From positions 124,001 through 188,000 of the forward strand of contig NZ_JAQEGR010000002.1 in assembly GCF_027667425.1 (NCBI RefSeq): 64,000 bases of DNA. The letters run 5' to 3'. The position numbers and the translations under genes were made by a program. Below are positions 62,379-64,000 of the stretch, piece after piece. This DNA is from Fusicatenibacter saccharivorans (GTDB taxonomy: Bacteria; Bacillota; Clostridia; Lachnospirales; Lachnospiraceae). The notes below the pieces were generated by a model that was not told the origin of the DNA, searched no databases, and saw only the letters and a program-made list of their open reading frames with translations. Within the stretch, counting starts at the first letter, position 1. Every line of letters begins with the position of its first letter.

Positions 62379-64000
62379 CTTATGGATTCTCACCCGTTTC
62401 CTTCTGAAAAGCGGACCAGGAAAAAGCAATCAGAAGAGCGGAAAAAAGAAAGCATTTTCGGACGGAGGACGTATCGTTGTATACCTTCTGCTTGGTGTCT
62501 GCCTCCTTCCCGTGTCGGTCTTACTGTTTCTTCTGGGATATTCCGGCTATACCTTCCTGCAGCCGCTCGGGCTGGAAACCCTGCTGATCGAGTTCGTCTG
62601 TGCCATTGGCATGATGGTCATTTTCTTCTATGGCCTGCCGCTGTTTCTGAGCGAGTATTACATGGACTCTGACCTCGTAAAGCTTTTGCCGCTGCCGTTT
62701 ACCCCGGCGCAGATTGTCGGTGCGAAAGGCTTCTGCTGTCTGCTGAACGAATACTATCTTATTGTACTGCTGTTCTTTCCGTTTCTGTTAGGGTACGGGA
62801 TCAGCGCCAAAATGGGCATTTTTTACTGGATCAATATGATCCTCGCCTGCCTTATTTTCCCGGTTGTGCCGCTCGTTTACGCCGCAGTTTTGACGATGCT
62901 CGTGATGCGTCTTTTCAAAAATATCCGAAACAAGGATTTCTTAAGCTACCTCGGATTCGCCGCATCCCTGATTTTTGCGATCGGCATCAACGTATTTTCG
63001 CGCAGTATCGGAAATTTTGAAATGCAGGATATCATGAACCTGATGGAAAGCCAGAAGGGCACTCTGCGCGCCTTCCGGACCATTTTTCCGAACCTGCCCC
63101 TGATGACCGGAAGCCTTGCAGATGCATCCTTTCTCAAAATGATACTCTACATCGCTACAACAGCCGTCATCCTTGCTGTCTTTTTCGCCCTCGCCTGGAA
63201 AATCTACCTCCCGGCTGTCCTCGGCATGAGCGAGACCACCAGCGAAAAACGCATTTTATCCAAAGAAGAAGTGACCCGAACCGTCAAAAGCAAAAATCCG
63301 GTCCGCACCTACGCGATGATCGAATGGAAAAAACTGTACCGAACCCCGGCCTGGTTTATGAATTGTGTTCTGATGCCTCTCATCTGGCCGGTCTTCATGC
63401 TTGGCATTGCCCTCGTTTCCGTCATTTCCAGCCTTGGCATGGCTAAAACCACCGGCCTTTGGACCCGGCTTGTCGCCGATGGCACCATATTCCGCCTCCT
63501 GAAAGGGGAACTGCCTGTCGCAGTTGCCGTCCTTACCGCCGCCGGAATTGCCGTCATGATGTCCATGTTCTGCGTGATCTCCGCCACAGCGATGTCCCGA
63601 AAGGGCAGCGAATACATCTATATGAAATGCATTCCGATGAGCTATCACGACCAGATCCGTGCCATGCTGGTAAGCGGCATCCTGATCAGTCTCCTTGGCA
63701 CCTTGCCGTACGCTCTGGTCTTCAACATCATCGCGGTCGTTTTCGGTCTGCACCCGGCGACCTTTCTTTACACCACGGCGATCACGGTTTTATTTACCCT
63801 GTTCGTAAACTATGAACAGCTCCTTTTTGACCTTGCATTTCCGAAATTAAACTGGGAAAACGAAACCGCCGCCATAAAATCCAACAACCGCTCCCTGATC
63901 TCCGTCCTCATCGACCTCACCGTCGGCGCAATCCTGATCGGAGCCGGCTACCTGCTGTACGGAAAACTTCACCTCAACATCCACATCACCACGAGCGTGA
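62371..64000 (+). CDS. ABC-2-type exporter membrane protein (3' end outside window)
   Basis: The frame is open from the ATG at 62371, inside the ATPase stop region, to the end of the window: 543 codons with no stop. The protein has many hydrophobic helices (first near residues 36-58, then 66-90) alternating with charged loops, and no membrane-ATPase fusion. It is probably the permease subunit for the preceding ATPase. The total length cannot be known from this window. Codon use here is strikingly C-rich at third positions (CTC, GCC, ATC) compared with genes in the first 12 kb. Confidence 0.85.
   Translation, partial: MRNLWILTRFLLKSGPGKSNQKSGKKKAFSDGGRIVVYLLLGVCLLPVSVLLFLLGYSGYTFLQPLGLETLLIEFVCAIGMMVIFFYGLPLFLSEYYMDSDLVKLLPLPFTPAQIVGAKGFCCLLNEYYLIVLLFFPFLLGYGISAKMGIFYWINMILACLIFPVVPLVYAAVLTMLVMRLFKNIRNKDFLSYLGFAASLIFAIGINVFSRSIGNFEMQDIMNLMESQKGTLRAFRTIFPNLPLMTGSLADASFLKMILYIATTAVILAVFFALAWKIYLPAVLGMSETTSEKRILSKEEVTRTVKSKNPVRTYAMIEWKKLYRTPAWFMNCVLMPLIWPVFMLGIALVSVISSLGMAKTTGLWTRLVADGTIFRLLKGELPVAVAVLTAAGIAVMMSMFCVISATAMSRKGSEYIYMKCIPMSYHDQIRAMLVSGILISLLGTLPYALVFNIIAVVFGLHPATFLYTTAITVLFTLFVNYEQLLFDLAFPKLNWENETAAIKSNNRSLISVLIDLTVGAILIGAGYLLYGKLHLNIHITTSV

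Overview
The window looks like chromosome of a gut Firmicute of the family Lachnospiraceae. This is inferred from gene content rather than a marker gene: YesM/YesN two-component pairs beside LplA/LplB/YtcP-type sugar importers, many glycoside hydrolases (GH3, GH29, GH43), an FprA flavodiiron protein, PII-AmtB-PII, and a mobilizable element with TnpV and a MobV relaxase. Promoters are sigma-A type and ribosome binding sites are strong (GGAGG).

Layout. 1-12.2 kb is an arabinoxylan/xylo-oligosaccharide locus: the end of an SGNH esterase, a GH43 enzyme, an AraC regulator, a YesM kinase, a YesN regulator broken by an in-frame TAG, a binding lipoprotein, two permeases and a second GH43. A fragment of the 3' end of tuf follows. 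12.5-20.7 kb is a decayed, AT-rich integrative mobilizable element: a cI-like repressor, an excisionase-like protein, a chimeric ORF joining an integrase arm-binding domain to a MobV relaxase, and TnpV. Its cargo is a KAP-like P-loop NTPase, a par/Fst-like type I toxin-antitoxin locus, and a membrane-anchored MerR regulator with the ABC exporter it probably controls. 21-30.2 kb carries a membrane XRE protein, FprA, an A-rich transcribed region with tiny ORFs, a zinc-ribbon protein, a MATE pump behind an attenuator-like leader, a 2-hydroxyacid dehydrogenase, and two PII proteins around AmtB. 30.3-37.2 kb is a complete Dpp/Opp peptide importer with a PLP aminotransferase. An orphan AbiEi-like antitoxin, a GH3 enzyme and a decayed GH95 fucosidase follow.

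41.1-48.6 kb is the most interesting region. It is a divergent peptide-modification locus: PqqD, a 135-residue Cys-containing putative precursor and a radical SAM/SPASM enzyme on the minus strand; an HPr-kinase-like protein, an S26-type peptidase, a nucleotidyltransferase and an ABC exporter on the plus strand. Kinase, nucleotidyltransferase, PqqD-like protein and exporter are known together from some lasso peptide clusters, but no lasso cyclase is present here and a radical SAM enzyme takes its place. The strip between the two arms holds two decayed genes. 48.7-55.8 kb is a second LplA-type importer with its own YesM/YesN pair, followed by GH3, MATE and GH29 genes and an ABC-2 exporter whose permease runs off the window.

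Coordinates, starts and motifs were read directly from the sequence. Family names come from recognised motifs, not database searches. Substrates are inferred from neighbours.
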